Positions 1 to 13,949 of a stretch of DNA of 64,000 nucleotides are shown here, piece by piece; positions within the stretch are counted from its first letter, which is position 1, and each line of letters starts with the position of its first letter. This stretch comes from Trichinella spiralis (lineage: Eukaryota > Nematoda > Enoplea > Trichinellida > Trichinellidae), in the NCBI GenBank assembly GCA_000181795.3, contig CM012955.1, positions 879,125-943,124 on the forward strand, given 5' to 3'. Under the pieces are notes generated by a model. That model searched no databases, was not told where the DNA came from, and saw only the letters and a list, made by a program, of their open reading frames with translations. A program made the translations under genes and the position numbers.

Positions 1-562
1 AAATTCGTTATCAGCTTACGAGTTGAGGTTTTAGGTAGAAGCGAATTTCTTTAACTTTGGGTTCCATGGTTTAGAATGAGTTTCAGTGATTTTAGTCATT
101 CATTAATTATGTCTGAAATTGAATCTTATGTTACTAATTGTTAAAATAGTGTGCATGCGGAAGTGATTGTTGTATACGTAAATTGGTAGCTGCACTTTTT
201 CATCGTATGTGATTCCGTCATGTTTGTATAAACTGAAGTATATGCTGTTGAAATTGTGTTAAAACATTTTTATTATTCGTTATGACTGCATATTAATCAC
301 ATTTTTTTGATTTATCATTTATAAATAGATAATTTTCATTATAGAATTATTTACATTTATTTTAAGTTAATGGCTTTTTTATTTCGATGATTTTTTTCCA
401 TTAATTTTTGTTGGTCGTTAATAATGTTAATCCGGTTTAATGTAAGTTAATGTTGCTTTGGATAAAGTTTATTGCCGTGTTCAGGGTTGGTTGATATTGA
501 TTTATAAGACCATTTTACAGGTTTGTTTTCTGTGTTTATTATAGGGATAATAATAATTAGCA
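1..562. other. 5' flank / 5'UTR of the PHF20-like gene, no coding seen
   Basis: AT-rich sequence without a convincing exon. A consensus 3' splice site (TTATTATAG) ends about 20 bases before the ATG at 563, so the leader of the downstream gene may be spliced or trans-spliced here. That is inference from the motif alone. Confidence 0.4.
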
Positions 563-2823
563 ATGGATGAAGAAGAGGAAGAAATTGTGAACACGCCACC
601 GGGAAGTAAGCGTTGTCTAAATTATAATTTGATCAATAATAGTTCATGTTTAGGTCAACTTGTTTCTCCTGGAAGAGAACCTCGAGTACGTAAAGTAAAT
701 CAAAGAGTCCAAGAATTTATGCGCAGTTATCTAATTCCTTCTGTACGTCATTCCGAAAAAGAAGTATTAGTTTCACCGCCGAGTAATATATTGTTTGTTA
801 TTTAATTTAATGTAATATAATTAACTAATTGATGCTTTTTTAGAAATAATTATACCGCGGAGAGTAATGAGATCAGAAGTATCCGGTACGTTGAAATGAA
901 TTAAATATGTGCTTTTTGAAGAATTTGAAAGTTTTTTAATTTTAATATTAAGCAGTTTAATATAATTTAGGAAAATATTTACCATCAGTTATTGCATCTC
1001 GTGAAAACTGGCTTCGAGTGGAAGATGGAGTCGCGTTTTGCATGGCCTGTCAATGTATATTGAGAATAAGAAAATTTTGTACGTGAATATTTTTTAAAGT
1101 AGTATTTTTGAATGGATTTATAATATTGAATTGAAAATTTCAGCAATTAAATGGGGTGATAAATTGCCGCAGTCGGACGTTGCAAAGTTGCTTCGTCACG
1201 AAAAAGGAGTGAATCATGAAAAAGCATTGAAAAAATATATGAACGGTAATATTTAGAAATGAATATGCGAATGATTGATTTTGCCTGAACTACTAACTGT
1301 GAATTTTAGTTTTGGAAATGACTGGTGCTGTGGGTACGTTTCCCTGTACTGAAGCAGGTTGTGGCAAAGTTTTTGATTTATTTGACGCTCTGGAATTGCA
1401 CCAATCTGTAGTTCATAAGCCAAAGAACGAAGGTAGGATATTTTGCAGTGTAAATGATGCTTTATGTGCAGTAAATTTTTGTTTTGCAAGATTCCGTTCC
1501 AAGCGCCACTATTCGATATGCTGAAAATTCAGATTATTCATGGGGTTCAGATGATAGTTTTGAACGAAATTTTTCCACTGACGCCAAATCTGGGGTAAGT
1601 TAGGAAAATGTTTGATGGTGAAATTTGTATTTGTATTCAGATGATTGAAAAGAGTAGTATTATTGTGTTACTTTTTATTTTTCAGAAAGCGAAAAAGAAA
1701 TCTATTCAGAATCGTTTTATGGTAATGGTCGTATTAATGTGAATTGAGACGGTTGATCTGTTTTTTGTATTGTAATGATTAATTTTAGAAAAGGAAACGT
1801 GTAAGAATATTGAAACGCCGAGTTCGGGTAAATGATTGCTGTTCAGCTTTGAAATGAAAAATTTAACGTTGAAATGTTTAGCTGATTGGTCATCAGAAGC
1901 CCATCATTGTTAGAAGCTTATCTTTTGCCGGTAAGAAGAGACGTTTGCCATATCGCGTTAGAAAACAGCGCATGCAGTGCGTCTGTCGATGCCGTCGTTT
2001 GTCAAAGCGTTTGATTCAGGTGAATTGATGAATTAAATTTTAATAATTATAATTAATGAGTTTTTTCTAGTGTGACAGTTGTCATCTTTTTCAACACCCT
2101 GGCTGTGTTGGTATAGATTGTTCATCTCCTATTAAAAGCTACTTGTGCTACGTTTGCAAAAAGCGCAAATTAGAAGAAGAAGCTAGTGAGTTATTTATCA
2201 TTGTGATATTTTTTAAATTTTTGCTGACAATGCTTCTTTTAATTTAAGTGAAAGAAGCATTGTTGAAACCAATAAAAAAGTCCTGGTTTCGAATAGCATT
2301 GGAAATGGACGATCAGTTGTTGAAAACTGGAAAGATTGATTTGTTTGAGTTGGAAAAGCCATCTGCCGAAATTTTAGAACTTCAGAAACTTGCCCGTGAA
2401 TCCCGTGAATTGCAAAGCACTCTGTTGAACTGGTTGGACAAATATACTGAATTGAAGCAAGCAATTGTGTAATGATAATTTTTACAAAAAAGCAATATTG
2501 TTGATTGCATGTATAATTGATCAATTGATTGATTATTGCTTTTTATATGCTACTTTCAGCACTCAACATGAAATGGCAGAAAAGTATAAAATAGCACTTT
2601 TGTCCAGATTGGACGAGCAAATGCTGCTGAGTTTGAGTGACGTGTTGAAAAGAACCTCAGGTTTGGAAAAAAAATTGTTGCTCAGTTATTTTATTTTTCG
2701 TGAATACATATTTTCTTTTTAGAAATGTATCAGCAACTTGATTTGAATGAAGGGAATCCGATGGCTTCGGTTACGGATATGCAACGGCTTTTGAATCTGT
2801 TGAAACACAGGTTGAAAATATGA
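563..2823 (+). CDS. PHF20-like chromatin protein (C2H2 + PHD finger)
   Basis: Spliced model, 482 aa: 563-782, 844-885, 971-1078, 1144-1245, 1310-1432, 1491-1594, 1686-1721, 1789-1827, 1882-2019, 2071-2185, 2249-2468, 2560-2660, 2723-2823. All joins are GT-AG and stay in phase. A C2H2 finger lies at about residues 170-193 (C-x4-C-x12-H-x4-H). A basic stretch rich in Lys/Arg follows. A PHD finger with all eight ligands is at about 291-333 (C-x-C, C-x2-C, H-x2-C, C-x2-C), ending YLCYVC much like PHF20. A charged, helix-prone C-terminus follows. In flies and mammals, PHF20/MBD-R2 proteins are NSL histone-acetyltransferase complex subunits that read histone tails in the nucleus; the same role here is inferred. 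No Tudor or MBD domain is visible. The acidic start MDEEEEE is the first in-frame ATG. Some other PHD protein remains possible. Confidence 0.68.
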
Positions 2824-3240
2824 TCCATTTTTGCATGTTTTCTCGGTTCTGTTTTCATTCAAGCTTGTAGCATATTTATATATTCGAAATGGTAAATATG
2901 GTCTACAGTGTGCAGTTGTGCACTTTTTTCACCCGATGTTTTTTTATGTAGCATTGTTTTTCATTTGAAAATCGTCAGAATTGATCGGCTAGTTAAGCAG
3001 TTGTACTGAACTACTGCTGTTCACGAGCTGTACGAAAATTTTTTTTTGCAAAATATTATTTAGCTTGATTTGAATTCAGATTCAAAAAAAAGAATAATAG
3101 TCATTGTTGGCAATAAACTGAAATTATATTTCACCAATTCCATATATTATTATATTATTGCATGTACAATTTTTTTAAAAAAGAAATTCACAAAACATAC
3201 ATGCTTGTAAATGGAATAAGTTTGTGGCAAAATGTTGTTG
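2824..3240. other. Convergent 3' intergenic spacer
   Basis: About 420 bases between the stop of the PHF20-like gene and the stop of the opposite-strand GPCR, so both transcripts should end here. AT-rich with T runs; no coding seen. Confidence 0.5.
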
Positions 3241-5936
3241 TTAATTTTTTGCATTTTTCACTTTCATCGAACGCTGCTTTCTGGATGCAACGTCCAGCAG
3301 TTCTATTGGTCTTATGTCGGAGTGGAATCGTAAACTGCGTTCACTGATCGGTGAATCACGTCGATTGTGGGTTCTGCTATCGGCGGCCAAAGAATATTTG
3401 CGCTTCAGACAAAGCGGACCGCAGACAATGATGAACGTCGTTCTGAAACTGTTCGACATGAAAGCGTACACAATTGGGTTGATGCAGGAATTTGAAAATT
3501 TCATAATCGCGAATATCATTCTCATGTATTTCAATGTGGTCGTCGGACTGGTATGACAAAGGTAGTCGAAAGCGACCAGAAATTCATCCACCAACGTTGG
3601 CGTCCAGCAGACGAAAAACAGCAGCAAAATGATAACTAGCATTTTTGTGACCTGAAATTTCCATAATTACATTTGGTTGAATTGGAAACTGAATTTATGG
3701 AAATCAGAAATTGAATCGCAGAAAATTATGAATTTTTTTGGTACATTTGTGGAAATTTTCTCTACGACGCAATGTTATCTCTGTCACCTGGATACTGTAA
3801 GAAAATTTTAGTTGATAATCAAGAATAAATTTGTAAAAACCAAATACAGGTCACTGATATGGTTCTAGATCGCACGTATTTTACCTTTTTGCTCTGCTCA
3901 CGTCTTGGACAAAATCGCTTTTGGCTAGATTTTGCTTGGCATGTTTGCTGATGCTCGGCTGTTGAACCGTTAGCATTGCCAGCACTTCGAGCCGATACGT
4001 TCTCTTGTAAAAGACTGTTCGCTTCGCCGAAGTACAGTCGTTGTATGAGAAGCAGGTATGAGATTGCTGTCGTCGCAAACGGCCCCAAATACAGAATGAC
4101 AAACTGATACAGTACGAATATCTTTTCCCAGTAGTGGTCGCTGAAACGACGCCAACACCAACTGACGGTGACGTTTTTCGGCGTTTTGTAAACTTCGAGT
4201 TCCTGAAACAAAAACTTCTTTTTAATATAATTCGAATTTTTAGAATTCAATTTAAACAATGCAAACATTGATACATTTTCATGGAAAAAACATTCAATAT
4301 AATAATCATCATTAGATACGACTAATAATTAATGTATTCATGCATCGACAAAAATTGTTGTCACCTACTGTTCATTCATTCATCAAAAAGATGAAAAAGT
4401 TTAATTAGAATGCATAAATTTTTTACAACAAATTATTTGCTTCAATCAAGATGCGATAGAATAAATTTTAATGCATAATTGAAAATTTATGCAACATTTT
4501 GATTTGAATTGAAATTAGTCGAAAAGAATTGCTCTCTTTTTTAGCAACTTATTGTTCGACAGCACATCAAACAGTAGTTGACTAATTATACATAGTCGGT
4601 GATGAAAGAATTTCACTTATACTGATGATAATTACATTTTTGAAAATTCAAAACTGTCAATTTGAAAAAATGGAAAAAAAGCAAAAAAAACCAAATTAAC
4701 ACTAATACGTGCGAACAAGGTGCTAAATTGGCGCATATCACACGCACAAATGAAGCTTGACACATGTCGAGTTGTTTTTGGTAATTGAAAAAAGAGAACC
4801 GAATCTGATTAAAGAAAGAAAGCTACATGCTACACAGCATTGATTATCCATCGGTAGCTGATATCGTCGAAAATTTCGAATCGACTTCCACTATTGAATT
4901 TATCATTGAAAAAAAACCAAATGGACCCCCAAAAAACTTTTGTATACGTAATTATAATTCATGTTGTGTTCAAATGGGACCAACGCCGAACATGAATTCA
5001 ATTTACTTGGAAATATGTTGTGGTTTTGTGAAAAAAACTAAAAGAAAAGAAATTAATTTTTTAAAAAATAGTCCTTCGAGTAATTATCCGATTAAAAGTC
5101 AACACAGAAGTGGATCAAGAAAGTGTTGGGGGTGAAAATGATCATTGCAATACTGCATCTCTAGCATACCTGTCCAAAGAGAATTGGTACTGCCAGCAGT
5201 GCCGAAAACAGCCACGTCACTAGTACAGTTTTGAGAGCCCGTTTTTTGGAACGAAACGACATGGATTTCATTGGAAATGCAACTGCAGCATATCTGAAAT
5301 TGTTTTTTCAAATTTATTCAATACACTACTTGAGTAAAGTTGTACCGTTTTCAAAAAAAATCTATCATCATCTTCAAATTGTTATTAAATTAAATTATTA
5401 GATAAAAGAAATGTTGAAAAATAAATTTACCGCTGTATACTGATGGTGGTCATTGTCATCAAAGAGCAGATCATTGTCATCAGTTCGACATAGTGAAATG
5501 CCACGCACAAAAAAGCGCCCATAATCCACGAGTGGGAGAGATATTTGCAATACTGAAGTGGAAGAGAAGAGAAATGAATGAATTTGAAAATTATGGAAAA
5601 ATTTAAATCAACCTGAACTGGAAGACAAAAGAGAAGTATGAGAAGATCGGCTGTGGACATGCTGGACAATAGTATATTGGTAAAGCTGCGCATTTTACGG
5701 TATCGGATGACTACGGTAATGACAAGACTGTTGCCAATTGCACCCAATATCAGCACTAGACCATACCAAATACCCAACGGGAGGGCGTCGTGTACAAGTG
5801 CAATGGATGTCGCTTCCGGATAATCACAATCGCACAGTTCATTGTACCAATAGGCCGGATCTGAGCAGTTGCATTCCGAAGAGTTGGTAATTTCGAGCTG
5901 ATCATAATCAGCATCCGCAACAACTAAACAAGCCAT
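3241..5936 (-). CDS. Rhodopsin-type (class A) GPCR, probably a peptide receptor
   Basis: Minus-strand exons in order: 5936-5613, 5552-5431, 5293-5170, 4202-3885, 3651-3241, giving 432 aa in phase with GT-AG introns. Seven membrane segments are visible. The TM2 Asp (STADLL), the TM3 Cys124 and loop-2 Cys206 expected to form the class A disulfide, CWTP in TM6 (311-314) and NPIVY in TM7 (354-358) are all present. The extracellular N-terminus has possible N-glycosylation sites (NSS, NCS). A Cys-containing, Arg/Lys-rich tail follows TM7. The TM3 motif is QRY (148-150) instead of D/ERY. The family transduces extracellular ligands to G proteins at the plasma membrane; overall similarity looks closest to the neuropeptide receptor group (CCK/ghrelin/TRH-like), but the ligand cannot be told. 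The intron between exons 3 and 4 is about 970 bases and contains only spurious open frames. Confidence 0.85.
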
Positions 5937-8900
5937 AGCTGTTTGTATATGTTGTGTGTGTGTATGCTTTTCAAGCAGTTTGCCAGTGTTCTTTTTAATA
6001 GATTATTGTAAAAGAACAAAGAATAATGTAGGTGGAAAAAAGCAAATCCTCCAGCAAATTATAATTGACATCAGGCGTGAATGTGACGCGTCTGCTGACT
6101 GGCCAATTCCAATGGCAATTTTCTACTTGTCCATCACACGAGACTGACTGACTTGCTAACTTTGCATGAAGCTGTCCGCCGTTTCAAATGCTAAACTGCT
6201 GTGGCCAATTAATTAATACGAGATCGTTTAGCCAATTCTGAAAAGTTGATCAATTAAAGTTGGATTTTTCCATTTTTGAAAATCCACGCGAATCAATCGA
6301 TCAATCAATCAATCAATCAATGAATATGCACAGTTCGAACTGGTCATTCATTTCAACATTACCGTCCTCGTCGACAATTGAACATGTCAACTTTAGTTTT
6401 TTTTTAAAATAAAAATTTAAATAAATTATACGAAAAGAAAGTTCTCAGTTGTTTTTGAATGGAATAATTTGATTCAATTAAAATCCAACGATGAACAATA
6501 TCGACGCGTATATAAACTAATAGAGAATAACGGTGGAAATGAAATAATAATAAAATTGAAATTCCATCCCCTTTTGTAGATATTATCGGATAATACTGAA
6601 GAAAAGGTGCGCATAGGAAAATACGATTTGACAATGCTACAGTAAGATTTAAAAAACTGGTTTCGAACTTTGTATAAAAAATCTTTTTTGCAGTCAAAAC
6701 AATTTTTGTTGATATTTTGTCTAATTTTTATTTGATAAACTTTTCAGAATGTCGATGAAAATTTGTCTCCAACATTCAATGATAGATTTTGTAGTTATCA
6801 TAAAAACGGACTTCTTGTATTTTATTCTTGTCACGTTATGCTTTGATGCATCGTATTGTGAAGAGAAAATTAAATTACCAACGCCACATCGAACCAACAT
6901 CATCATCATCATCCGAACTTTTTCCTTCTCTATCTATCTATTTCTGGTAAGTAAGTGTTATCAAATTTGACGTTCATTTATGCAGGAAATTTTTTCTTCA
7001 TTTAACACAAAATACCTACTTTCATTGATGATTTTCTTCGAAATTATTTTTCATTAATAAATTAATTTCCCCTCTATATTTTCAAAAGTATTCATTTCTA
7101 TATTTGCAATTGGAATTTTTGCCGTAATTCAACGTTTAATTTGACTTCAAACGGTCATATTTGTCGACTGTTTAATTGCGCTCTTCCAAGAATGTCCGTT
7201 TGTGACGTTTTGTTCAGAAATAAATGTCCACTTTAATAAGAATTTTAATAAACAATTTTAATAATCGTTCCTCAAAGCGTAAATTAACAATAACGACATC
7301 AGTTGAAATGTTCCGAATGGCTATTCTTCAACTGTATGAGTGGATGGAGTAAATTTAAAAGAAAACCAAATTATTCACAATCGCTTAAATAATTTATTGA
7401 TAAACCGTGAAAAGTCCATTCTACATTTCAACTCAACTTAGCTAATTGGAAATACAAGATTTCCTTTGATTGAACTTTATTATTTTAATGGAATGGAAAA
7501 ATGAAAATAATAATAACTGAGAAAAGAAGTCGAATATTAATCATTAACTAATAGAAATACTTGTGAATGTTGCAAATATGCATGGGCGAAATCGAACGAC
7601 AACGCGTTTCTTAGTTCCATTTGGAAAATACATGATTATGCAAATTAAGTGTATAATATTATTGAATGTAATATTATAAATAAAAAGTTACTTGTGGATG
7701 TGATTTATGTTTGTTGAACCATCTTGAAAAATAAAAAGCAAAACAAGAAAATCAGCAAATGAATGGAATTAGCTTGCTGTATTTATTTAATGAAAAACAA
7801 CTCGAATGACCATCCGCATCTGAGCAGTAGTTTTCCACTGGTGAAATTTCATTTCAATCAGCGTGAGCACCGATTCCAACAGGCGGAAATATGAGAAGCT
7901 AAGAAATTTTTTCTTCTTAGCTTGATTAATAAATGTCTCAAATGAATATTGATGTGTGATGAAGTAAATAGCAGCTTAGGGATGCAAATCGATTTTGGGG
8001 GATCTCCAGTATAGCATGCCACCACACCAACAGCAAGGTTGGATAGCACGCAGGTGGATTTGGAAGATAGCCAGCTAAAATTAGCATGTTTCACAACCAC
8101 TACAATTGTAAGTATATGCTTAAAACACGAAAATTTATTTCGTAAATTGTGCAAATAAATAAGACTTCATTCCATCATGAATATAGATTCAATGAATTCA
8201 TGTTTCAAAAATTTATATTTTAATTTCAAAAATCATTTATTAATTTAATCGAATAATCACATTCCACATTTCAAATGACATATTTGCTGATTACAACATG
8301 ATTAAACTGAATTATTTACATACTGCAACATATTTATACACCAAATGAATTATTGAATCAACGAAATGATATCCATTTATTACATTTTGCTCATTTCTTT
8401 TTCATTCATTATACAAATTCAATGCACAATACTTTGATAATAATGGAATTTATTATTTTTAATTGGCCAAATTTCAAAATTTCAACCATTATTGAATTAT
8501 AAATTTTATGCGAAAGCATTGTCTGTTGGGCAAGTAAAAAACTTACAATCGAATCAAATGATAAAAGATTTCAATATTTATTTGGAAAAGATTAATAAAA
8601 AATGATGATAAATTTGTAGGGAAAAGGTAAATTTAATTTCATCAGTTAATTTTTAGTACAATCAAAATAGTTTGGTTGGATTTTTTCTTATTCTCCTTTA
8701 TTGACAGCATAAATGCTTTCAATATCACTAGAAAGTTGAAATTGTTGAAACTGTTTGTATAGAAAGTCAATTAAGTTTGCTTTTGCATGAATAAGCACTA
8801 GCATCTTTTGAAAGTTTGAAAATGATAAAGTCACAATTAGCGGCTTTAATGTTTAATGAATGCGACTTTTTAATGTACAAAATAAAACTCTGATCCGAAA

Positions 8901-11882
8901 TATCCAAACACTGAACAACTGTATACGGCGATATTGATTTTACATTATTCAAATTTATTCATCCAATCGCTGAAAAACCGCGACGTGTTCAACGGTTGTA
9001 ATTTTTACCTGTAAAACTGATTTTATTTACAATCTGACTACTTGATCGCAATGAAACCAAAAATTCACTTTCAATAATAATAATAATAATGACTCTTATT
9101 ATATGTAATACAAATGCGCTTCAGGTTTCTGTGATTAGCTTCAAATTGCTCCTTCCACTAATTCAACCAATTCATCTCTTCAGAACATGCATTGCTATTA
9201 TTCAGTGTATTCATATTTGTTTTGTTTTTATTTTTTTGAATAATTATAATGAATAATTTTTGATTTGTTTGTCAGATTTTCTTTTAAAAAACTACAAGTT
9301 CTTTTTTTTTCATTAACAATAAATCAAATGAGATGAATGAATAGTTGAATAATAATAATGCATCAAAGTAAAATGATCATTTCCATCTTTGAATTTGTTA
9401 ATTTTCAATAATTAATGAAGAGAAGATTTAAAGGTATTTTTGAGTGGCATTGGATTTGAATGATGAAATGAACAAAGGTGGCATGTGCATTGTATACAAA
9501 TGGAGTAGATTTTAATTTCATCTGATCATACCTTACGTCAGTCAGTATGCTGTTGAAGATCATTATTTTTCTATTAATTAACGATCAAATTATTCATGTA
9601 CTCTTTTTATCAAACGACATCCAAACACATATACACACGCACACGCACAAAGAGAAAGGGAGATAAGCCTGCAAGCGTAATTTATCATTATGCTAATAAT
9701 TTCACTTGTCATCATTTATGCAAACTGTGAAGTTAGAAATAGCATTTTGATATCAAGTTTATTGCAATTTCACCTTCTCATTCGACCTTTCAGTCGCCCA
9801 CGCTTTGCTACGAAATCAAGCAATTTTAATTTTTAATTATTGACTTCTGATGGAGTAAAAAATAATAATAATAATAATAAATTTCATTCGCCTTGCTGTG
9901 CGCTTTCAACAGTGTCAAGGTAATTTTTCTTTCTTTTTCTTCTTTTTATCGATTATGAGATGTAAATTTAAACAAAAAACTCAAAGGGGCATGCTAATTT
10001 ATTACAGTATTGTAAAAGATTTTTTTTTGAAAAGAAGAAAATTTACATATAGATGTTATTGTTGTTGTTGTTTTCTGTTGTGAATTAAAATTGAGAACCA
10101 ATAATTTCGTGAAACTATTGCGTGAAAGCATGCTCACTTTCATCCAACACATTCACTCGCATATTCATCAAGTGGTTGTTTACTGGAGCAAATAAATCAC
10201 TTGTGATTTTTACAAATCATAAATTGCACATTAATTAGTAACATTTTCTTTTTCTATTTCTATTCTTAATATAAAATCTGTACAATGATTTTGTTTTTTT
10301 ATTTCAATAATGCAATAATAATCTGGTATTTGAAAAGATACTGCTACTGCTTAGATGTTCTTAAGAGTAAAAGATCATTTTCTACTTGGATTAATTGTTG
10401 CTTACATTAATGTGAATTATTCAAATTTTATCGCTTTTCAATTTATTTGATTTTTGCTTATAAATTTCCATGTCCAGTTGAGCTTTTAAATTTCAGTTCA
10501 ACAACAAAATTAGCTAAAAGCTAAATAACTAGAGGAAACAAAAAAGAAAAAGAAGCATACAAGATCAATAGCAAGTGAAATTATTGTCGCTGATAAGCAC
10601 AAGTTGTAAGTTATAGAAAATCAATGAAAGTTGTACATCTGTTTTATATTCCAATTTATTTATCAATTCAAATTTTCTTTTAAATAAAAAAAAACATTTC
10701 AAGGTATACACTTTTGTCAAGCTCATTCAGATCATCAATTGCATTCATTCATAAAACATCTTTTATGTAAATTTTTTATATAATCATGACAAAATTGACG
10801 TTTGTATGAATTAATTTATTTCATATTTGACATCTGCTTTGAAATTTGTATCATTTCATCAAAATGGACATATATTCTGATAAAATAGATTGATTGACTC
10901 TTGGAAAAGATGATTAAAATAACTTTATTAACTTAGCCATTCCATTTCTCAGTAAACATTATAATAGGCATAATCAAGTGAAGTGAGTGGTATGGGTTTG
11001 AAGAAATTTCAAAATATTTAATGGTTCCTCTTTAACAATAATAAACTTAACAAATTGGCATTCAAATGGTTTACTTCAAATTTGGACAAAATTCATTTGA
11101 ATAAAATAATAAAATACAATTGTAAATATTGTTTTGTTTTACTGGCTTGAAATATTGCTTCATCTTGGATCATCCATCAAAACTAGGTTCAATTTAACAA
11201 TACTACTCTAAACTATTACGCGTAATATTTTTTTTATTTGACATCTAACATTTGACAATCACTCAATCATAAAGAAACAGAAGACTCTTTCTGTTAAGTA
11301 GAATTTGAATAAATGTGATCCGATTTTATGATAATCAATCAGTCGGCTAATGATAAAGCTGAAATGGCAATGGCTTTTCAATTTCCGTTGCATCTGTGTT
11401 TCAAATTGAATAAATCATCTTTTTCTTACTTGGCTTAAAGTCTCTTCTGAATCAGTATAGTTCAGCTGTGAAAAGCAAAAAGAAAAATATTACACTAATA
11501 TGATTGTAAAAAGTTCACTTTAATATTGTTATAAATTCCAATATAAAGCATGCACTGTTAGATATTGCGCTTGTGATGATTAATAAAATATTTTCTTCTG
11601 TTAACAGAAGTAAATGGAAGCAGAATTAGTATTTTACATGAAATTCATTACGTATTCTTATGCAAGTGAACAAATTTGAACTCATTGTAATTAAAAATAA
11701 AACAATGCACAATTATTAATATTTATTAATCACGATATTTAACTTATTATCAATTTTGCGTTCCATATGCGACCAAAATTTCTGTCACGCACAAACACTG
11801 ACAGTAGGATTTTCAAACAGAACTTGCTCCACAGTCAGAGGATTAATTTATAATTTATCTCAAAACTTAACATAGCTTTTAC
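5937..11882. other. Long AT-rich non-coding region
   Basis: About 6 kb upstream of the GPCR. No exon chain could be supported on either strand. It holds simple repeats (TCAA at about 6297, AAT at about 9060 and 9862, GTT at about 10055), T/A runs and many short open frames of low-complexity composition. A perfect 16-bp palindrome (CTTCTGTTAACAGAAG) lies near 11594. GPCR promoter elements are presumably just above 5936 but none is recognised. Confidence 0.5.
6297..6321. repeat. (TCAA)n microsatellite
   Basis: Tandem TCAA units about 350 bases upstream of the GPCR start codon. No coding overlap. Confidence 0.85.
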
Positions 11883-12445
11883 CTGATTTTCTGTTGAAAT
11901 TATTCTGTCACCCTTTTTGCATACAATGATACCATGCAGTGTATTCATAGAGTAGCAATCGTTTATCGGTTTTGTTTCAACTGTTGCGGGATGTAATGGA
12001 ATAAAGCTAAAACGCTGCCCGCAGTGACCGCTTCCAGCGGCTGATAGTCCCTGATATTTTAATGAATAAATCAAAAAAAGTACCAATGAAAAATTTGAAC
12101 CAATCGGAAAACGCCGCCAAAATTTTGTCTCATTTGGGATTTTCCAATTGTTATAAGTATTATTGTAAATTAATTTATATTCACCGAATTTGAGTTGATT
12201 TGATCACTAGATGAAAAAGCATTTGTAACTAGTTCACATTATTCGCTTTTACGTTGTTCTTTTTTTATGTTCGCTATTGTCTCATATTTACTTATAAATT
12301 ATACTTTTATAATTAGATCCGATTCAAGATTTTGATTTTGTAACTTTTATATTTTTTTCATTCTACAAAATTCCAGAAGACCAAACCAAGCAATCCCGAT
12401 GAGAACAAGAATTATGGCAAGATTGCAAGGGTCGGTTGACAGCAT
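11883..12445 (-). CDS. Tentative small membrane protein (5' part, two exons)
   Basis: Exon 1 is 12445-12367 and exon 2 is 12040-11883; the join is GT-AG and in phase, giving 79 residues before a good donor (CAG|GTAAAA) that implies at least one more exon, not located. The start MLSTDPCNLA is followed by a clear hydrophobic helix (about residues 8-26, IILVLIGIAWFGLL), then a polar segment with Cys residues and several Pro. No family is recognised. The composition of exon 2 is much less AT-biased than its surroundings, which is why it is listed. It could be a fortuitous open frame. Confidence 0.33.
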
Positions 12446-13949
12446 ATTGTACTACAATGCTGAAAATTATAAAAAAAACACATTCTACAGTATATATGTG
12501 CGGTTGTTGTTCGTTCAGTGGGTTGATAGCCAAGAAGCGTAAGCAAGGACGAGAGGCGAGAAATACGGATGCGCATCTTTCAAAACGAAGTATGAGTACA
12601 ACTAAACACCAACTTTGAGCATTACGAAAATTGTCCATTTATTTAAACCTATTAATCAAATTTTAAATCGCCTTCAATTTACAAGCGATACGCTTCACCA
12701 TTACGATACGAATGACAAAGCTGTGCTTCAACTTTTAATTAACAATTAAAAATAGTGCAGTTATTGAAATTAAACTAAACTTTAATAAATTAATTGAATA
12801 TAAAACATGATAAATTAAAAAATCCATTAACATAATTTATTCAATTGAAAACTGTCCAATTTTTAAATATTGATTTTGACTTCTCAATTTGTCTCCATTA
12901 ATACATGGCACGAATTTCATCTAGCTGCTTTTTAATGAAATCGTTTCTTCTAAATGGCATAAAAAATATTTTTGTCAACTTGTCACTTGATAGTAAAAAA
13001 TATTCGGTAACATAGATACTGTAATTTTGATAATATGATTCAAGTATGACAAGCTGCTTTTTATTTTTGCTGTTTATTCTTATTTTTTTATTTACTATTC
13101 CTTGTACACAACAAAACAAGTACTTGTACAGTGGTGCATGGACGCTTGCATGAATTTCATATCGTCACAATGAAAATTATTACTTAGTGATTTTTATTGC
13201 ACTTCCTCGTAGTGGAAACATTATTATTAAAGACATCAAAAGTGGAAAAACTTTTATAAAGCTAAAATCTCGCTTAATCTTTCTTGAATTTTGTTTTTCA
13301 GATTTTTACTAAATTAAATTCATTGTTTAATTTGTTTTATTTTAAAATATTGAACAGTATGCACAATTAACAATTGTTTGCGTTTACACTTGCATTTTTT
13401 AAAATTATACTGTATGTTAGCGTTGTTTTCTTTGTGATCTTTAAGCTGTAATTCGTGAGTGTAAAAGTCCTTTGTATTGACTTAAACTTTGTTTAGTTTA
13501 AGAGTTTCATCATTAATTAACTTTAAAATGATGACAATCTTTTCATATATGTACTTGTTTCGAATCGTTGCTGACTTTTCTCCACGCACTTCCTTGTCAT
13601 GAATTTTGCTATCCATGCTTAAATATTAAGCATAGCGTTTAATTGTAAATGTTACTTTTATGTTTTGAAAATTTAGTGTTTTTTAAATTAATAATTAGAA
13701 TGAATTTTGTCTGAAGGTCATTTTCGAAATATTCAGGTGAAACAGGTCTGTTGATGATTATGGCGCATTTTCAGTCTGTGCTATTGTTTTTCTTTTATTT
13801 GCGAATTTCATTTTTATGATGATAACGTGGGATGTAATGTGTTTAATTGAATTATTTTGTTAAAATTTAGATTCTTATCATTAAGTTCAATTTAATTTGT
13901 TTTTTAAATGTATACTTTTAGAAATTAACGTCGTGATCTATCAGTCAAA
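12446..13949. other. AT-rich spacer / upstream region of the SET gene
   Basis: No supported coding. Overlapping open frames on both strands at 12363-12638 have no recognisable product. A 3' splice-like motif (ACTTTTAG) ends about 30 bases before the ATG at 13950, compatible with a spliced or trans-spliced leader for the SET gene. Confidence 0.4.

Noticed and set aside
4827-5135. Plus-strand open frame of 102 codons
   Set aside because: Lies in the long intron of the minus-strand GPCR and just past its third exon; low-complexity, no recognisable product.
7806-8154. Minus-strand exon-like segments, including a 98-codon frame and a splice-acceptor-preceded terminal stretch
   Set aside because: All three frames of the segment read open for a while, no donor connects them and no family is recognised.
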